64,000 nucleotides of DNA from a bacterium. GTDB lineage: Bacteria > Bacillota > Bacilli > Lactobacillales > Streptococcaceae. Below the pieces are notes generated by a model. It saw only the letters and a list, made by a program, of their open reading frames with translations. It was not told where the DNA came from and did no database searches. The translations under genes were made by a program, and so were the position numbers. Numbering within the stretch: the stretch's first letter is position 1; every line of letters begins with the position of its first letter. The stretch spans positions 124,001 through 188,000 of the forward strand of contig CAJNDF010000003.1 of assembly GCA_905221455.1 (NCBI GenBank). The letters run 5' to 3'. Shown here piece after piece: positions 17,692 through 26,430 of this stretch.

Positions 17692-18741
17692 ATGACCGGA
17701 AACTATTCAACACGTGAATACCGTGAGAAATTATATGATGACCTTCATGTTCGATTAAGAGATACAGTGATTTTGATGTGTGCGATTTTTATTGCCTCTA
17801 TAGGTTTAAATATGAATTCAACAGCTGTCATTATTGGAGCCATGTTGATTTCCCCTCTTATGACATCGATTGTTGGACTAGGATTCGGTTTAGCTATTTT
17901 TGATACGCGTTTAATCAAGCAATCTTTAGAGGTTTTATTTACTCAAGTATTGGTCAGCTTGCTTGTCTCAACTCTGTATTTCTGGATTTCTCCCTTATCT
18001 TATGCAAGTAGCGAATTGATTGCACGAACCTCTCCAACCATTTGGGATGTTCTCATAGCTATTGCTGGTGGGATAGCAGGTGTAATTGGGTCAAGGAAAA
18101 AAGAAGCAAACAATATTGTGCCAGGAGTAGCCATTGCAACAGCTCTAATGCCACCTATCTGTACTGCAGGTTATGGTTTAGCTAATGGAAATGTACGATT
18201 TTTATTTGGGGCTCTCTATCTTTTCTTGATCAACTGTGTCTTCATCATGTTAACAAACATTGTTGGAACAAGAATTTTGATGAGGAAATCTCCCTTAAGT
18301 TCATTTAAAGAGCTAAACATTAAAATGAGAATTGGGTTGATATCCTTGATTGTATTATTGATTCTTCCAGCTAGCTATTCAGCAGTCACTCTGACGATAG
18401 ATCAAGCGCGAAAAGAAGGAATCAAACAGTTCGTAGGAAAAGAATTCGCCAATCACACGGTCATTAATCAAGTCTACAAGTCAAGGGACAATGAATTAGT
18501 CTTGACGATTGTTGGAGATCCGATTTCAGAAGAAGAATTAGAAACGATCCACCAAAAACAAGCCTCTTACGGTATTCAATCTGTTCAATTGAAAGTCAAT
18601 CAAGTTCATAATTCGACAAAATTAGATAGTGAGATGACTAAGGAATTTTATGAAACCATTAACAAGTATATCGATCAAAAACTCTCTGAAAAGGATTCAC
18701 AAAGAGATCTCGTAAAAGAAAATGAAGCAGACAAGGATTGA
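17692..18741 (+). CDS. DUF389 family membrane protein
   Basis: 349 residues. Six or so hydrophobic segments in the first 235 residues, then a charged domain to the end. The DUF389 core is recognisable: MNSTAVIIGAMLISPLM and GVAIATALMPPICTAGYGL. The family is widespread and uncharacterised; a transport role is possible but not shown. Its Shine-Dalgarno is good. It sits alone between a two-component system and thrS, with a bidirectional terminator behind. From memory it is not next to thrS in standard pneumococcal strains, so it may be accessory. Confidence 0.85.
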   Translation: MTGNYSTREYREKLYDDLHVRLRDTVILMCAIFIASIGLNMNSTAVIIGAMLISPLMTSIVGLGFGLAIFDTRLIKQSLEVLFTQVLVSLLVSTLYFWISPLSYASSELIARTSPTIWDVLIAIAGGIAGVIGSRKKEANNIVPGVAIATALMPPICTAGYGLANGNVRFLFGALYLFLINCVFIMLTNIVGTRILMRKSPLSSFKELNIKMRIGLISLIVLLILPASYSAVTLTIDQARKEGIKQFVGKEFANHTVINQVYKSRDNELVLTIVGDPISEEELETIHQKQASYGIQSVQLKVNQVHNSTKLDSEMTKEFYETINKYIDQKLSEKDSQRDLVKENEADKD

Positions 18742-18838
18742 GGATATTGACCTTATTTAACTCATGAAAGCAAATCTTGGGAGGATATCATTTGTGGTGG
18801 TTTGACCAATCACTACTAGCTCAGATTAAATAAAATAT

Positions 18839-18871
18839 AAAAAGCAACAGCTGAAATAGTTGTTGCTTTTT
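18839..18871. terminator. Bidirectional terminator, DUF389/thrS
   Basis: AAAAAGCAACA (18839-18849) pairs with TGTTGCTTTTT (18861-18871); it works in both directions between convergent genes. Confidence 0.88.
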
Positions 18872-18904
18872 AGGTAGCTAGGATTTTATCCCAGGTTTTA
18901 TATC

Positions 18905-20848
18905 TTATTTCTCAACGCGTGATTTGTTGGCGATATCAGCTAGGATAGCTTGAACAAAGTCATCAACTGAGACAGTTTGTGTTTCTTTTTGGCCATAACG
19001 ACGAACATTGACAGTTCCGTCTTCCATTTCCTTGTCCCCAACGATTAATTGGTAAGGAATCTTGCTGGTTTGTGAAGCACGGATCTTGAATTGCATTTTT
19101 TCATTGCGCTCATCTACGTCTGCACGGACACCACGGTCACGGAGTTTCTTGGCCACTTCCCAAGCGTAGTCCACGTGTTTTTCGTTAGAAACTGGGATAA
19201 GGGTTACTTGGTGTGGTGCAAGCCATGTTGGGAAGGCACCTTTGTAGTTTTCAATCAAGATAGCTGTGAAGCGTTCCATAGTTGAGATAACCCCACGGTG
19301 GATCATAACTGGACGGTGTTCCTCACCATCAGCTCCGATGTATTTAAGGTCGAAGCGTTCTGGAAGCAAGAAGTCAAGCTGGATAGTAGAAAGAGTTTCT
19401 TCTTTTCCAAGGGCTGTCTTAACTTGGATATCCAATTTTGGTCCGTAGAAGGCTGCTTCACCTTCGGCTTCAAAGTAGTCAACACCCATTTCATCAAGGG
19501 CTGCACGAAGCATGGTTTGGGCATTTTCCCACATCTCATCGTTGTCAAAGTACTTGTGAGTATCTTGAGGGTCACGAAGAGAGAGACGGAAGCGGTATTC
19601 AGTCAAGTTGAAGTCTTCATAAACATCGATAATCAACTGAAGGGCACGTTGAAATTCTTCTTGGATTTGTTCAGGAGTGACAAAGAGGTGACCGTCGTTG
19701 AGAGACATTTCACGCACACGTTGAAGACCAGTGAGGGCACCAGATTTTTCGTAACGGTGCATCATACCGATTTCAGCGATACGGATTGGCAATTCGCGGT
19801 AAGAGTGAACATGGTGCTTGAAGACTTGGATGTGGTGCGGACAGTTCATTGGACGAAGGACAAATTCTTCCCCGTCCCCCATGTCCATGGTTGGGAACAT
19901 GTCTTCTTGGTAATGATCCCAGTGACCAGAAGTTTTGTAAAGCTCAACAGAAGCAAGTGGTGGAGTGTAGACGTGTTGGTAGCCAGAAGCCAACTCCTTG
20001 TCGACAATGTAGCGTTCCAATTCACGACGGATAGTCGCTCCATTTGGCAACCAGAATGGAAGTCCTTGACCAACCTCTTGAGAAATCATGAAGAGGTCAA
20101 GCTCTTTACCAAGTTTACGGTGGTCACGTTCTTTAGCTTCTTCACGCATTTGAAGGTAGTTCTTCAAGTCTTTCTTGTCAAACCAAGCTGTACCGTAGAT
20201 ACGTTGCATCATAGCGTTGTCGCTATTTCCGCGCCAGTAAGCACCTGCTACATGGAGAAGGTGGAAGATTTGGATACGGCCTGTTGATGGAACGTGAGGT
20301 CCACGGCAGAGATCCACGTATTCACCTTGACGGTAGATAGTCAAGCCGCCTTCGTCTTCTGAATGTTCTTCAATCAATTCCAACTTATAAGGGTCGTTTT
20401 TGAAGATTTCACGTGCCTCGTCTTTCGTAACTTCTTCACGGATTGATGGGAAGTTTTCTTTGACAATTTTTTGCATTTCTTCTTCGATACGAGGAAGGTC
20501 TTCGTTAGAGATTTGTCCAGCTGTATTGTCAGTATCGTAGTAGAAACCGTCTTCGATAGCTGGACCAACTCCCAAGTGAATGTCTGGGAAAAGGCGACGA
20601 GCTGCTTGGGCGAACAAGTGGGCAGCTGAGTGACGCAAGATTGGAAGGGCATCTTCGTGATCAGGTGTCACGATTTCGATGCTTCCATCTTCAGTGATAG
20701 CACGAGTTGTGTCGATGAGTTTGCCGTTGAATTTACCAGCCAAGGCTTTTTTAGCTAGGGAATTGCTGATAGATTGGGCAATTTCAAAAGTTGTAACGCC
20801 AGATTCGAATTCACGAACAGCGCCATCTGGGAAAGTAATATTAATCAT
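18905..20848 (-). CDS. thrS: Threonyl-tRNA synthetase
   Basis: 647 residues, full length. TGS domain (1-60), editing/SAD domain ([10 protein letters not shown], with [10 protein letters not shown]), class II core with [10 protein letters not shown] (zinc Cys) and the motif [17 protein letters not shown], and an anticodon-binding domain at the C-terminus. It charges tRNA-Thr and edits mischarged Ser. A T-box leader precedes it. The strand opposite contains a long open frame (19298-20287) which is only a codon-bias shadow. Confidence 0.97.
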   Translation of the reverse strand: MINITFPDGAVREFESGVTTFEIAQSISNSLAKKALAGKFNGKLIDTTRAITEDGSIEIVTPDHEDALPILRHSAAHLFAQAARRLFPDIHLGVGPAIEDGFYYDTDNTAGQISNEDLPRIEEEMQKIVKENFPSIREEVTKDEAREIFKNDPYKLELIEEHSEDEGGLTIYRQGEYVDLCRGPHVPSTGRIQIFHLLHVAGAYWRGNSDNAMMQRIYGTAWFDKKDLKNYLQMREEAKERDHRKLGKELDLFMISQEVGQGLPFWLPNGATIRRELERYIVDKELASGYQHVYTPPLASVELYKTSGHWDHYQEDMFPTMDMGDGEEFVLRPMNCPHHIQVFKHHVHSYRELPIRIAEIGMMHRYEKSGALTGLQRVREMSLNDGHLFVTPEQIQEEFQRALQLIIDVYEDFNLTEYRFRLSLRDPQDTHKYFDNDEMWENAQTMLRAALDEMGVDYFEAEGEAAFYGPKLDIQVKTALGKEETLSTIQLDFLLPERFDLKYIGADGEEHRPVMIHRGVISTMERFTAILIENYKGAFPTWLAPHQVTLIPVSNEKHVDYAWEVAKKLRDRGVRADVDERNEKMQFKIRASQTSKIPYQLIVGDKEMEDGTVNVRRYGQKETQTVSVDDFVQAILADIANKSRVEK

Positions 20849-20933
20849 GATGTTCTCCTTACTTATATTATTGACAAAAGTTTTAACCCCTATTTTGAAA
20901 ACAGGGACAGAGGATTGTGAAAGCTAGAAAAAC

Positions 20934-21153
20934 AAAAAGCGACATCCTCAAAAGGACGTCGCAACGTGGTTCCACCTTCATTTATGTTCCTCAAAAAAGA
21001 GGGACACCTCTGATTGGCTCTAACGTAGCCACCGTTTTATGTTTTCATAAAAAACTCAAGAGTAGTATCAATTTAGGCTTTCTATGCGTTTCCAGCAACC
21101 ACGCACTCTCTAATAGAAAGGGACTAAGTGACTTGTCTCTATGGATTATTATA
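20934..21153 (-). promoter_or_regulatory. T-box riboswitch and promoter of thrS
   Basis: Reading leftwards: -35 TTGAAA (21170-21175, over the stop of the upstream gene), extended -10 TGCTATAAT (TATAAT 21148-21153), then about 170 nt of leader. The T-box sequence AAGGTGGAACCACG lies at 20963-20978. It is directly followed by the terminator GCGACGTCCT/AGGATGTCGC (20939-20962) and a T run. Uncharged tRNA-Thr would stabilise the antiterminator. I did not fix the specifier codon by eye. Confidence 0.92.
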
Positions 21154-21171
21154 GCATGATTGTGAGATTTT

Positions 21172-21546
21172 TCAAGGATTTTGTGAAAGTTTTTTGTTTT
21201 TCATTTTTTGTAGAATATGCTTGATACCAATACCGGAAGCCATGCCCATCAGAGCCAAGGTTTCATAGATTAGCAAGTAAATGAGTATAAACTCACCAAA
21301 AGTTATGATAGTAAAGCAAAAGAGCAGTCCGTTACCAATTAACCACCAAAGTGAAAAACGGAAATGGTAGCTATAAAGTAGCGATACAATCAAGATTACC
21401 AGAGGTGTAAAGAAGAGAATATTATTTACGTAGAGACTCTTGAGAAAAAGGGGGTCAGAAATGATTAGTGGTAACAACTCATAAAGTGGCCAGTAAAAGA
21501 AAAAGATGACCAAATAGTAGGGGAGATGGGAATAGAATCTAGGCAT
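21172..21546 (-). CDS. Small hypothetical membrane protein
   Basis: 124 residues with about four hydrophobic segments and a basic C-terminal tail (QKMKNKKLSQNP). I do not recognise a family. The frame opens 11 codons earlier, but ATG at 21546 follows GAGGTGATT. Its stop codon overlaps the -35 of the thrS promoter, so read-through into the T-box leader is possible. No function is assigned. Confidence 0.68.
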   Translation of the reverse strand: MPRFYSHLPYYLVIFFFYWPLYELLPLIISDPLFLKSLYVNNILFFTPLVILIVSLLYSYHFRFSLWWLIGNGLLFCFTIITFGEFILIYLLIYETLALMGMASGIGIKHILQKMKNKKLSQNP

Positions 21547-21634
21547 GATAATCACCTCGTTTAAAAAAAAAACAGACAACTTAGATTTCTTGCTATGATT
21601 ATTATAGCATGTTTAAAACAAGAAAGTAAATCTG

Positions 21635-21753
21635 TTGACAAAGAAGTTAGTTATTGGTAGAATAGGGAATGTCGTAAAGACAAATAACTTCTTCTTGGTT
21701 GCAGGCATGCCAACCTGTCACTCGGATGAAGCCAAATAAAAAGGAGAAACATC
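21635..21753 (+). promoter_or_regulatory. Promoter and leader of rpsO
   Basis: TTGACA (21635-21640), 17-nt spacer, TAGAAT (21658-21663). The roughly 80-nt leader contains a GGTTG...CAACC hairpin near 21700 followed by CACTCGGATGAAGCC. S15 genes are often autoregulated by leader structures; that is a possibility here, not something shown. Confidence 0.7.
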
Positions 21754-22023
21754 ATGGCAATCTCAAAAGAGAAAAAAAATGAAATCATCGCACAATATGC
21801 ACGTCACGAAGGTGATACAGGTTCAGTAGAGGTTCAAGTTGCTGTCCTTACTTGGGAAATCAACCACCTTAACGAACACATCAAACAACACAAAAAAGAC
21901 CACGCTACTTACCGTGGATTGATGAAGAAAATCGGTCGCCGTCGTAACTTGCTTGCATACTTGCGTAAAAACGACGTTAACCGTTACCGTGAGTTGATCA
22001 ACTCTCTAGGACTTCGTCGCTAA
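21754..22023 (+). CDS. rpsO: 30S ribosomal protein S15
   Basis: 89 residues, the normal length. Conserved S15 features include [13 protein letters not shown], [19 protein letters not shown] and the RNA-binding [18 protein letters not shown]. It binds 16S rRNA and nucleates the platform of the small subunit. Strong Shine-Dalgarno AAAAGGAG. It has its own promoter. Confidence 0.98.
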   Translation: MAISKEKKNEIIAQYARHEGDTGSVEVQVAVLTWEINHLNEHIKQHKKDHATYRGLMKKIGRRRNLLAYLRKNDVNRYRELINSLGLRR

Positions 22024-22190
22024 TTCAAGATACAAAGGCCGCCAAAAGCACAAAGCAAAAATAGGAAAATTGACGAAGAAACTTCAGTTTCTAGGAGATT
22101 TTATCTTTTTTGCCAAGTGCTTAGGCCGTGTTCAATTGAGCATATCTTGATAATGAAGCTACTCTAAAATGGGTAGCTTTTTTACTTTTG

Positions 22191-22260
22191 TCACCGTACC
22201 TCGATATACTCAAGTATAATCTTCGGTTACGGTTCCTAGCACTGTAAGGTAAAATAAACC
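22191..22260 (+). repeat. Direct repeat A, left copy
   Basis: About 70 bp (TCACCGTACC...ACTCAAGTATAATCTT...CCTAGCACTGTAAGG...) imperfectly repeated in the same orientation at 23413-23480 on the other side of cadD. Confidence 0.6.
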
Positions 22261-22280
22261 AGATTTTCTCCCCTTGGGGA

Positions 22281-22379
22281 GATTTTTTTGTTTCACTAAA
22301 AATTTTGTACAATCTTCGCCTCGTCTATAAACGGTTTATCCAGTAAGATGGGAGCTCTCTGATTTTAAGAGGGCTTTTT
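22281..22379 (+). repeat. Direct repeat B, left copy
   Basis: GATTTTTTTGTTTCACTA... ending in AGCTCTCTGA...AGAGGGCTTTTT. A shorter copy of the same modules lies at 23341-23405 immediately behind cadD. Confidence 0.55.
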
Positions 22380-22458
22380 GTTGAGGTTTTATCGGTCACA
22401 ATTTTGGAGACTACAAAAACCTCAAATGGTATCAGCTAATTACACCATAAAGGTGCGT

Positions 22459-22487
22459 AGCTACTCGGCTTGAAAAGCCGAGTAGCT
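22459..22487 (+). promoter_or_regulatory. Perfect 13-bp hairpin upstream of cadD promoter
   Basis: AGCTACTCGGCTT, loop GAA, AAGCCGAGTAGCT. There is no T run behind it, so it is not a standard terminator. It could insulate the cassette or be a regulatory RNA element. Confidence 0.6.
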
Positions 22488-22514
22488 GTCTGCAAGCCCC
22501 CTCGGAGAGCCCAC

Positions 22515-22550
22515 ACTTTACGAAGTAAAGTATAGTATGTTATACTTTAC
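22515..22550 (+). promoter_or_regulatory. Nested dyads, likely cadD operator/promoter
   Basis: Three alternating copies of one arm: ACTTTAC (22515-22521), GTAAAGTATA (22525-22534) and TATACTTTAC (22541-22550). They form a 7-bp dyad with a 3-nt spacer and a perfect 10-bp dyad with a 6-nt spacer. TATACT (22541-22546) may be the -10, with a weak -35 near 22517. A repressor site is likely; no repressor gene is adjacent. Confidence 0.62.
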
Positions 22551-22614
22551 ATGGAAGTAGTCACCGAATTCCAGTTAGAAATTACTTTGTAACTACGTTT
22601 TGAGGAGGAGTAAA

Positions 22615-22689
22615 ATGCTTTCCTATGTTCGACATTACCCACTAGCGATAGCTAAATTAATGTGTCTGTGCTCTCCTAAAATCTGCTGA
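22615..22689 (+). CDS. 24-residue leader peptide upstream of cadD
   Basis: ATG at 22615 follows a very strong Shine-Dalgarno (GAGGAGGAG). The peptide begins MLSYVRHY and ends MCLCSPKIC with three cysteines (17, 19, 24). Codons 20-21 (TCTCCT, 22672-22677) are complementary to the cadD ribosome site AGGAGG just before 22720. This is the layout of a translational attenuator: a ribosome held on the Cys codons would keep the cadD site free. The peptide is not known to me; its translation is inferred. Confidence 0.6.
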   Translation: MLSYVRHYPLAIAKLMCLCSPKIC

Positions 22690-22719
22690 TTTATTACTGA
22701 CCAATACAGGAGGTTTTTT

Positions 22720-23340
22720 ATGGGACAGACAATCATATCTGCTATTGGTGTTTATATTTCCACCAGTATCGATTATTTAATTATTTTATTTATTTTATTT
22801 GCACAGCTATCACAGAATAAACAAAAATGGCATATTTATGCGGGGCAATATCTAGGCACAGGCTTACTTGTAGGGGCGAGTTTAGTTGCTGCTTATGTCG
22901 TTAATTTCGTGCCTGAAGAATGGATGGTTGGATTGCTTGGTTTAATCCCTATCTATTTAGGGATTCGCTTTGCAATTGTTGGAGAAGGTGAGGAAGAAGA
23001 GGAAGAAGAGGAAGAAATTATTGAAAGATTAGAACAAAGCAAGGCAAATCAACTGTTTTGGACAGTTACATTGCTGACAATTGCGTCTGGCGGAGATAAT
23101 TTAGGTATCTATATACCTTATTTTGCTTCGTTAGATTGGTCACAGACCCTCGTGGCATTGCTTGTGTTTGTAATCGGCATAATTATCTTATGCGAGATTA
23201 GTCGGGTGTTATCCTCTATTCCGTTAATATTCGAGACAATTGAAAAATACGAGCGAATCATTGTGCCCTTAGTATTCATTCTACTTGGACTATACATCAT
23301 GTATGAAAATGGCACGATAGAGACTTTTCTGACCGTGTAG
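22720..23340 (+). CDS. cadD: CadD family cadmium resistance transporter
   Basis: 206 residues with about six hydrophobic segments; CadD/LysE-superfamily exporter. Family landmarks are the N-terminal STSIDYLIILFILF, GLLGLIPIYLGI and SGGDNLGIYIPYF. It should export Cd(II) (perhaps Zn(II)) across the membrane. The cytosolic loop near residue 90-100 is a run of Glu residues (GEGEEEEEE...), possibly metal-binding. Shine-Dalgarno AGGAGG. It is flanked by direct repeats and preceded by a leader peptide and dyads, so it looks like an inserted cassette. Confidence 0.88.
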   Translation: MGQTIISAIGVYISTSIDYLIILFILFAQLSQNKQKWHIYAGQYLGTGLLVGASLVAAYVVNFVPEEWMVGLLGLIPIYLGIRFAIVGEGEEEEEEEEEIIERLEQSKANQLFWTVTLLTIASGGDNLGIYIPYFASLDWSQTLVALLVFVIGIIILCEISRVLSSIPLIFETIEKYERIIVPLVFILLGLYIMYENGTIETFLTV

Positions 23341-23480
23341 ATTTTTTGTTTCACTAGGATTTTAGCCCGAGCTCAAATCAGCTCTCTGACTTCAGAGGGC
23401 TTTTTACATTGTCATCTTACCTTGCTATGCTCAAGCATTATCTTTGCTTATGCTTCCTGGCACTGTATGGAAAAATCAAC
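23341..23480 (+). repeat. Direct repeats B and A, right copies, with cadD terminator
   Basis: Module B (GATTTTTTGTTTCACTAGGATTTT, then AGCTCTCTG/CAGAGGGCT with TTTTT at 23380-23405, the cadD terminator) is followed by module A (23413-23480). Both lie in the same orientation as at 22191-22379. Confidence 0.6.
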
Positions 23481-23518
23481 CATAATTTTTCTGGTTTTAA
23501 TTGTATTTTTTCCATAGC

Positions 23519-23547
23519 TTGTTACACAGTTGAAAATATGGTATACT
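23519..23547 (+). promoter_or_regulatory. Promoter of the siderophore transport operon
   Basis: TTGTTA (23519-23524), 17-nt spacer, TATACT (23542-23547). A partial dyad GAAAA...TTTTC spans the -10. An iron-responsive site is possible, but I cannot assign one. Confidence 0.72.
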
Positions 23548-23596
23548 TTTCATGAGAATTTTCTAAATTTTTAAGATTCTATCAAAGGAGGTTTGC

Positions 23597-24643
23597 ATGC
23601 TTTCCAAATTTTCTGGAAGCCGACAAGACCAGCAATTTGTGTTACTTTTAGTTATTTTGCTAGGTATTTTAGGGATTTCTCTCTTTCTAGCAGTTTCAAT
23701 GGGATCTGTTGCGATTGATCTAGGAGATACCTATCGGATTATTTTGAGCAGGTTGGGTTTTCCGCTTGAGATAGGAGAGGTTTCCAAGTCCACTCTTGCC
23801 ATTGTATGGAACATGAGATTCCCTCGAATATTGTTAGGTCTGATAGTAGGAGCAGGCCTTTCTATGTGTGGAAGCGTGATGCAGTCTACAGTGAATAATC
23901 CCATAGCAGAGCCTTATGTCTTAGGAATATCTGCGGGTGCAACTCTAGGTGCAACCTTGAGCATCATTCTTGGTTTAAAAGTGATGATTAGCCTTGGAGC
24001 TTTTCTTGGAGCTATTTTGGCAACAATTGCTGTCCTCATCATTGCCTCTATGCAGGGAAGGATGACGACTTCTAGTCTGATTTTATCAGGAACCGTGGTC
24101 AATGCTCTCTTTCTGGCTTTTTCAAACTTTATCATCTCAGTTGGAGCTAATGCGGATAGTGTGATGACCATTAAGTTTTGGACAATGGGTTCGCTTGCTG
24201 GGACTTCCTGGGCAGACTTGGTCCTGCCAACTATGGTAGTAGGAATAGCCTTTCTATTTTTCTCTACCCAGTATCGTGTTTTCAATGCGATGATGATGGG
24301 AGATGAGGCTGCTTTAACTTTGGGGATTCCCTTACGCTTTTATTGGTATCTTTATGTGACCATGGTGGCTGTGCTAACAGCAGTCTTAGTGGCAACCTGT
24401 GGGATTATTGGATTTGTTGGTCTGATTACTCCTCACTTAGCTCGAGGGTTAGTAGGAACGAATTACAAGAGGCTTTTTCCTGTTGCAACCTTGCTAGGTG
24501 CCCTCTTTGTCATCTGGGCAGACGTACTCTCTCGTATCATCATTCCAAACGCAGAGCTTCCTATTGGTATTTTCACAGCCTTAGTAGGTGCTCCCTTCTT
24601 TATCTACATTGTTGGAGGTAGGCGAAGGGAGGTGAAGGGCTGA
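23597..24643 (+). CDS. Iron-siderophore ABC transporter permease (FecCD family)
   Basis: 348 residues with about nine to ten membrane helices. The FecCD signature is clear: RFPRILLGLIVGAGLSMCGSVMQ, NPIAEPYVLGISAGA and the cytoplasmic GIIGFVGLITPHLAR coupling segment (given in short pieces). It forms the translocation channel. Only one permease gene is present, so the transporter would use a homodimer. The ATPase gene starts 1 bp after its stop. It follows CAAAGGAGGT and has its own promoter. Confidence 0.93.
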   Translation: MLSKFSGSRQDQQFVLLLVILLGILGISLFLAVSMGSVAIDLGDTYRIILSRLGFPLEIGEVSKSTLAIVWNMRFPRILLGLIVGAGLSMCGSVMQSTVNNPIAEPYVLGISAGATLGATLSIILGLKVMISLGAFLGAILATIAVLIIASMQGRMTTSSLILSGTVVNALFLAFSNFIISVGANADSVMTIKFWTMGSLAGTSWADLVLPTMVVGIAFLFFSTQYRVFNAMMMGDEAALTLGIPLRFYWYLYVTMVAVLTAVLVATCGIIGFVGLITPHLARGLVGTNYKRLFPVATLLGALFVIWADVLSRIIIPNAELPIGIFTALVGAPFFIYIVGGRRREVKG

Positions 24644-24644
24644 T

Positions 24645-25400
24645 ATGGACTTGATTTGTCAGGATGTCCACTTTGGACTGGGAGAGAAAAAAATCCTCAA
24701 AGGAGTTTCTCTTAAGGTTGAGGGGAATCAATTTCACACGATATTAGGACCAAATGGAAGCGGGAAAACCAGTCTACTTAAACTCCTCTATCGTCAGGAA
24801 AAGGCGGACAAAGGCTTGATAAGCCTAGATGGAAAACCTCTTGAACAATGGACAATCAAAGAAACAGCCAAGCAAATGGCGGTCGTCACCCAGTTTAATC
24901 AATTGCAGTTTGATTGTACAGTTGAGGAAATCGTCTTGCTGGGAAGAACGCCCCATCTCTCTTTTTTACAGAAGGAAAGGGAAAGGGATTATGTCCTTGT
25001 TCAAGATGCTCTTGTCAAGGTAGATATGCTCGAGAAGAAAACTCGTCTCTATTCGTCTCTTTCAGGGGGCGAAAAACAGCGAGTCTTACTAGCCCGCGCC
25101 TTGGCGCAAGAACCGACTCTTTTGCTCCTGGACGAACCAACCAATCACCTGGATATTAGGTATCAGCTAGACTTGTTGGCCATTGTGAAGGAACTCAAGG
25201 TCAATGTTCTAGCTGTCCTACATGATATTCAACTTGCTTGTCGCTATTCGGATTATCTCTATCTGATGAAAGAGGGAGAAATCCTTTACCAAGGGGCTCC
25301 AAAGGAGACCATCACCCCTGAGTCATTGCAAACTGTATACGGAGTTCAAAGTCAGGTGACTTGGACCGAGGATCAGCAAGCTATGATTCACTATTTATAA
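24645..25400 (+). CDS. Iron-siderophore ABC transporter ATP-binding protein
   Basis: 251 residues. Walker A GPNGSGKTS is at about 35-43, the signature LSGGEKQRV near 141, Walker B LLLLDEPTNHLD near 160-171 and the switch His in VLHDIQLACRY. This is the FecE/FhuC type. It energises import through the preceding permease, with which it is translationally linked. The binding lipoprotein gene follows 19 bp downstream. Confidence 0.94.
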   Translation: MDLICQDVHFGLGEKKILKGVSLKVEGNQFHTILGPNGSGKTSLLKLLYRQEKADKGLISLDGKPLEQWTIKETAKQMAVVTQFNQLQFDCTVEEIVLLGRTPHLSFLQKERERDYVLVQDALVKVDMLEKKTRLYSSLSGGEKQRVLLARALAQEPTLLLLDEPTNHLDIRYQLDLLAIVKELKVNVLAVLHDIQLACRYSDYLYLMKEGEILYQGAPKETITPESLQTVYGVQSQVTWTEDQQAMIHYL

Positions 25401-25419
25401 GAATGAAAAGGAAAACAAG

Positions 25420-26430
25420 ATGAAAAAAACACTCAGTATTTTACTCGTGACAGTAGCTACCCTAACCATGGCAGCTTGTGGCAATACTACTACAGAAAAA
25501 GCTACGACACAATCAAGCGCAGAAACAAGTCAAAAGGCTAACGCAGAGACGACTTATCCACTAACTGTCAAAACCTATGATGCTAAAGGAAATGAAGTAG
25601 AACAAGTTTTTGAAAAGGCACCTGAAAAAGTTATCACCAACAATCTTTCAACCACTGAAATCTTAATGGAACTAGGTTTGAAAGATAAAATTGCTGGCAT
25701 GCTCAACCCTGACAATGCTGTGACGGACAAATACAAGGACGCGATTGCGACTATTCCCCAAATCGGCGATAAAAAAACAGTCTCACAAGAGACAGTTCTT
25801 TCTTATGAACCAGACGCTGTGATGGGTCGAAACATGATGTTTTCTGAAAAATCTTTGGGGACAGTTAGCACTTGGAATGAAAATAAAATCCCAGTCTATA
25901 CGCAAAAAGCTTCTCTCTCAACGATTCAGCAAGATTTGGGAAATATCGTAGAAGATGTCAAAAATCTTGGAATGATTTTCAATGTTCAGGACAAGGCCAA
26001 TGAATACGCAGCCCAATTACAAGCTAAAATTGACGCTGTTAAGAAAGCAAACCCAGCAAGCCAAGGTGAAAAGAAAAAGGCTTTGATTATGGTTGCTTAT
26101 AATGACGAAACCTTCGGCGCTTACAAGTCTGCTTTGCAAGAAAGTTTGCTGAACCAACTTGGTTATACAAACGTTGCTACGGGGACATCAGGCTTGACCT
26201 TAGAAAATCTCGTGTCAATGGATCCTGAGTTGATTATCTATGTAACCAGCGACCGCAATAAAAAATTGGATGCCAACGCTGTTGAGTTGATGAAGGCAAA
26301 TGCTGTTTTGGAAGGTGTTCCTGCTATTAAGAATCAAAAAATCATGACTATCTCTTACGATGAGTTGATGGATTATGGTCCAGCAGTGATTGATTCCCTT
26401 GAGAAAATCAATGACTTTATCAATAAATAA
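25420..26430 (+). CDS. Iron-siderophore substrate-binding lipoprotein
   Basis: 336 residues. Lipoprotein signal with lipobox LTMAAC (Cys 20), a Thr/Ser/Lys-rich tether to about residue 48, then the two-lobed FecB/BtuF-like binding domain (VITNNLSTTEILMELGL, LSYEPDAVMGR, ENLVSMDPELIIYVTS). It would be tethered outside the membrane and deliver the ferric siderophore to the permease. Its 3' end overlaps the esterase start. The exact siderophore cannot be read from sequence. Confidence 0.93.
   Translation: MKKTLSILLVTVATLTMAACGNTTTEKATTQSSAETSQKANAETTYPLTVKTYDAKGNEVEQVFEKAPEKVITNNLSTTEILMELGLKDKIAGMLNPDNAVTDKYKDAIATIPQIGDKKTVSQETVLSYEPDAVMGRNMMFSEKSLGTVSTWNENKIPVYTQKASLSTIQQDLGNIVEDVKNLGMIFNVQDKANEYAAQLQAKIDAVKKANPASQGEKKKALIMVAYNDETFGAYKSALQESLLNQLGYTNVATGTSGLTLENLVSMDPELIIYVTSDRNKKLDANAVELMKANAVLEGVPAIKNQKIMTISYDELMDYGPAVIDSLEKINDFINK

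Larger units (their letters stand above)
22024..22458. other. Gene-free region with several hairpins and repeat copies
   Basis: It contains a hairpin with a T-rich tail (22077-22110), a terminator AAGCTAC/GTAGCTT (22156-22179) with seven T, a terminator TCTCCCC/GGGGAGA (22267-22282) with seven T, and AGCTCTCT/AGAGGGCT with TTTTT (22353-22378). It also holds left copies of two direct repeats whose right copies lie behind cadD. No protein-coding gene is credible here. Confidence 0.55.

Noticed and set aside
19298..20287. 329-codon open frame opposite thrS
   Set aside because: It is antisense to a conserved synthetase, arises from codon bias, and has no ribosome site or recognisable domain.
22121..22312. 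63-codon minus frame between rpsO and cadD
   Set aside because: It crosses two terminators and a repeat, has no ribosome site and low-complexity content.
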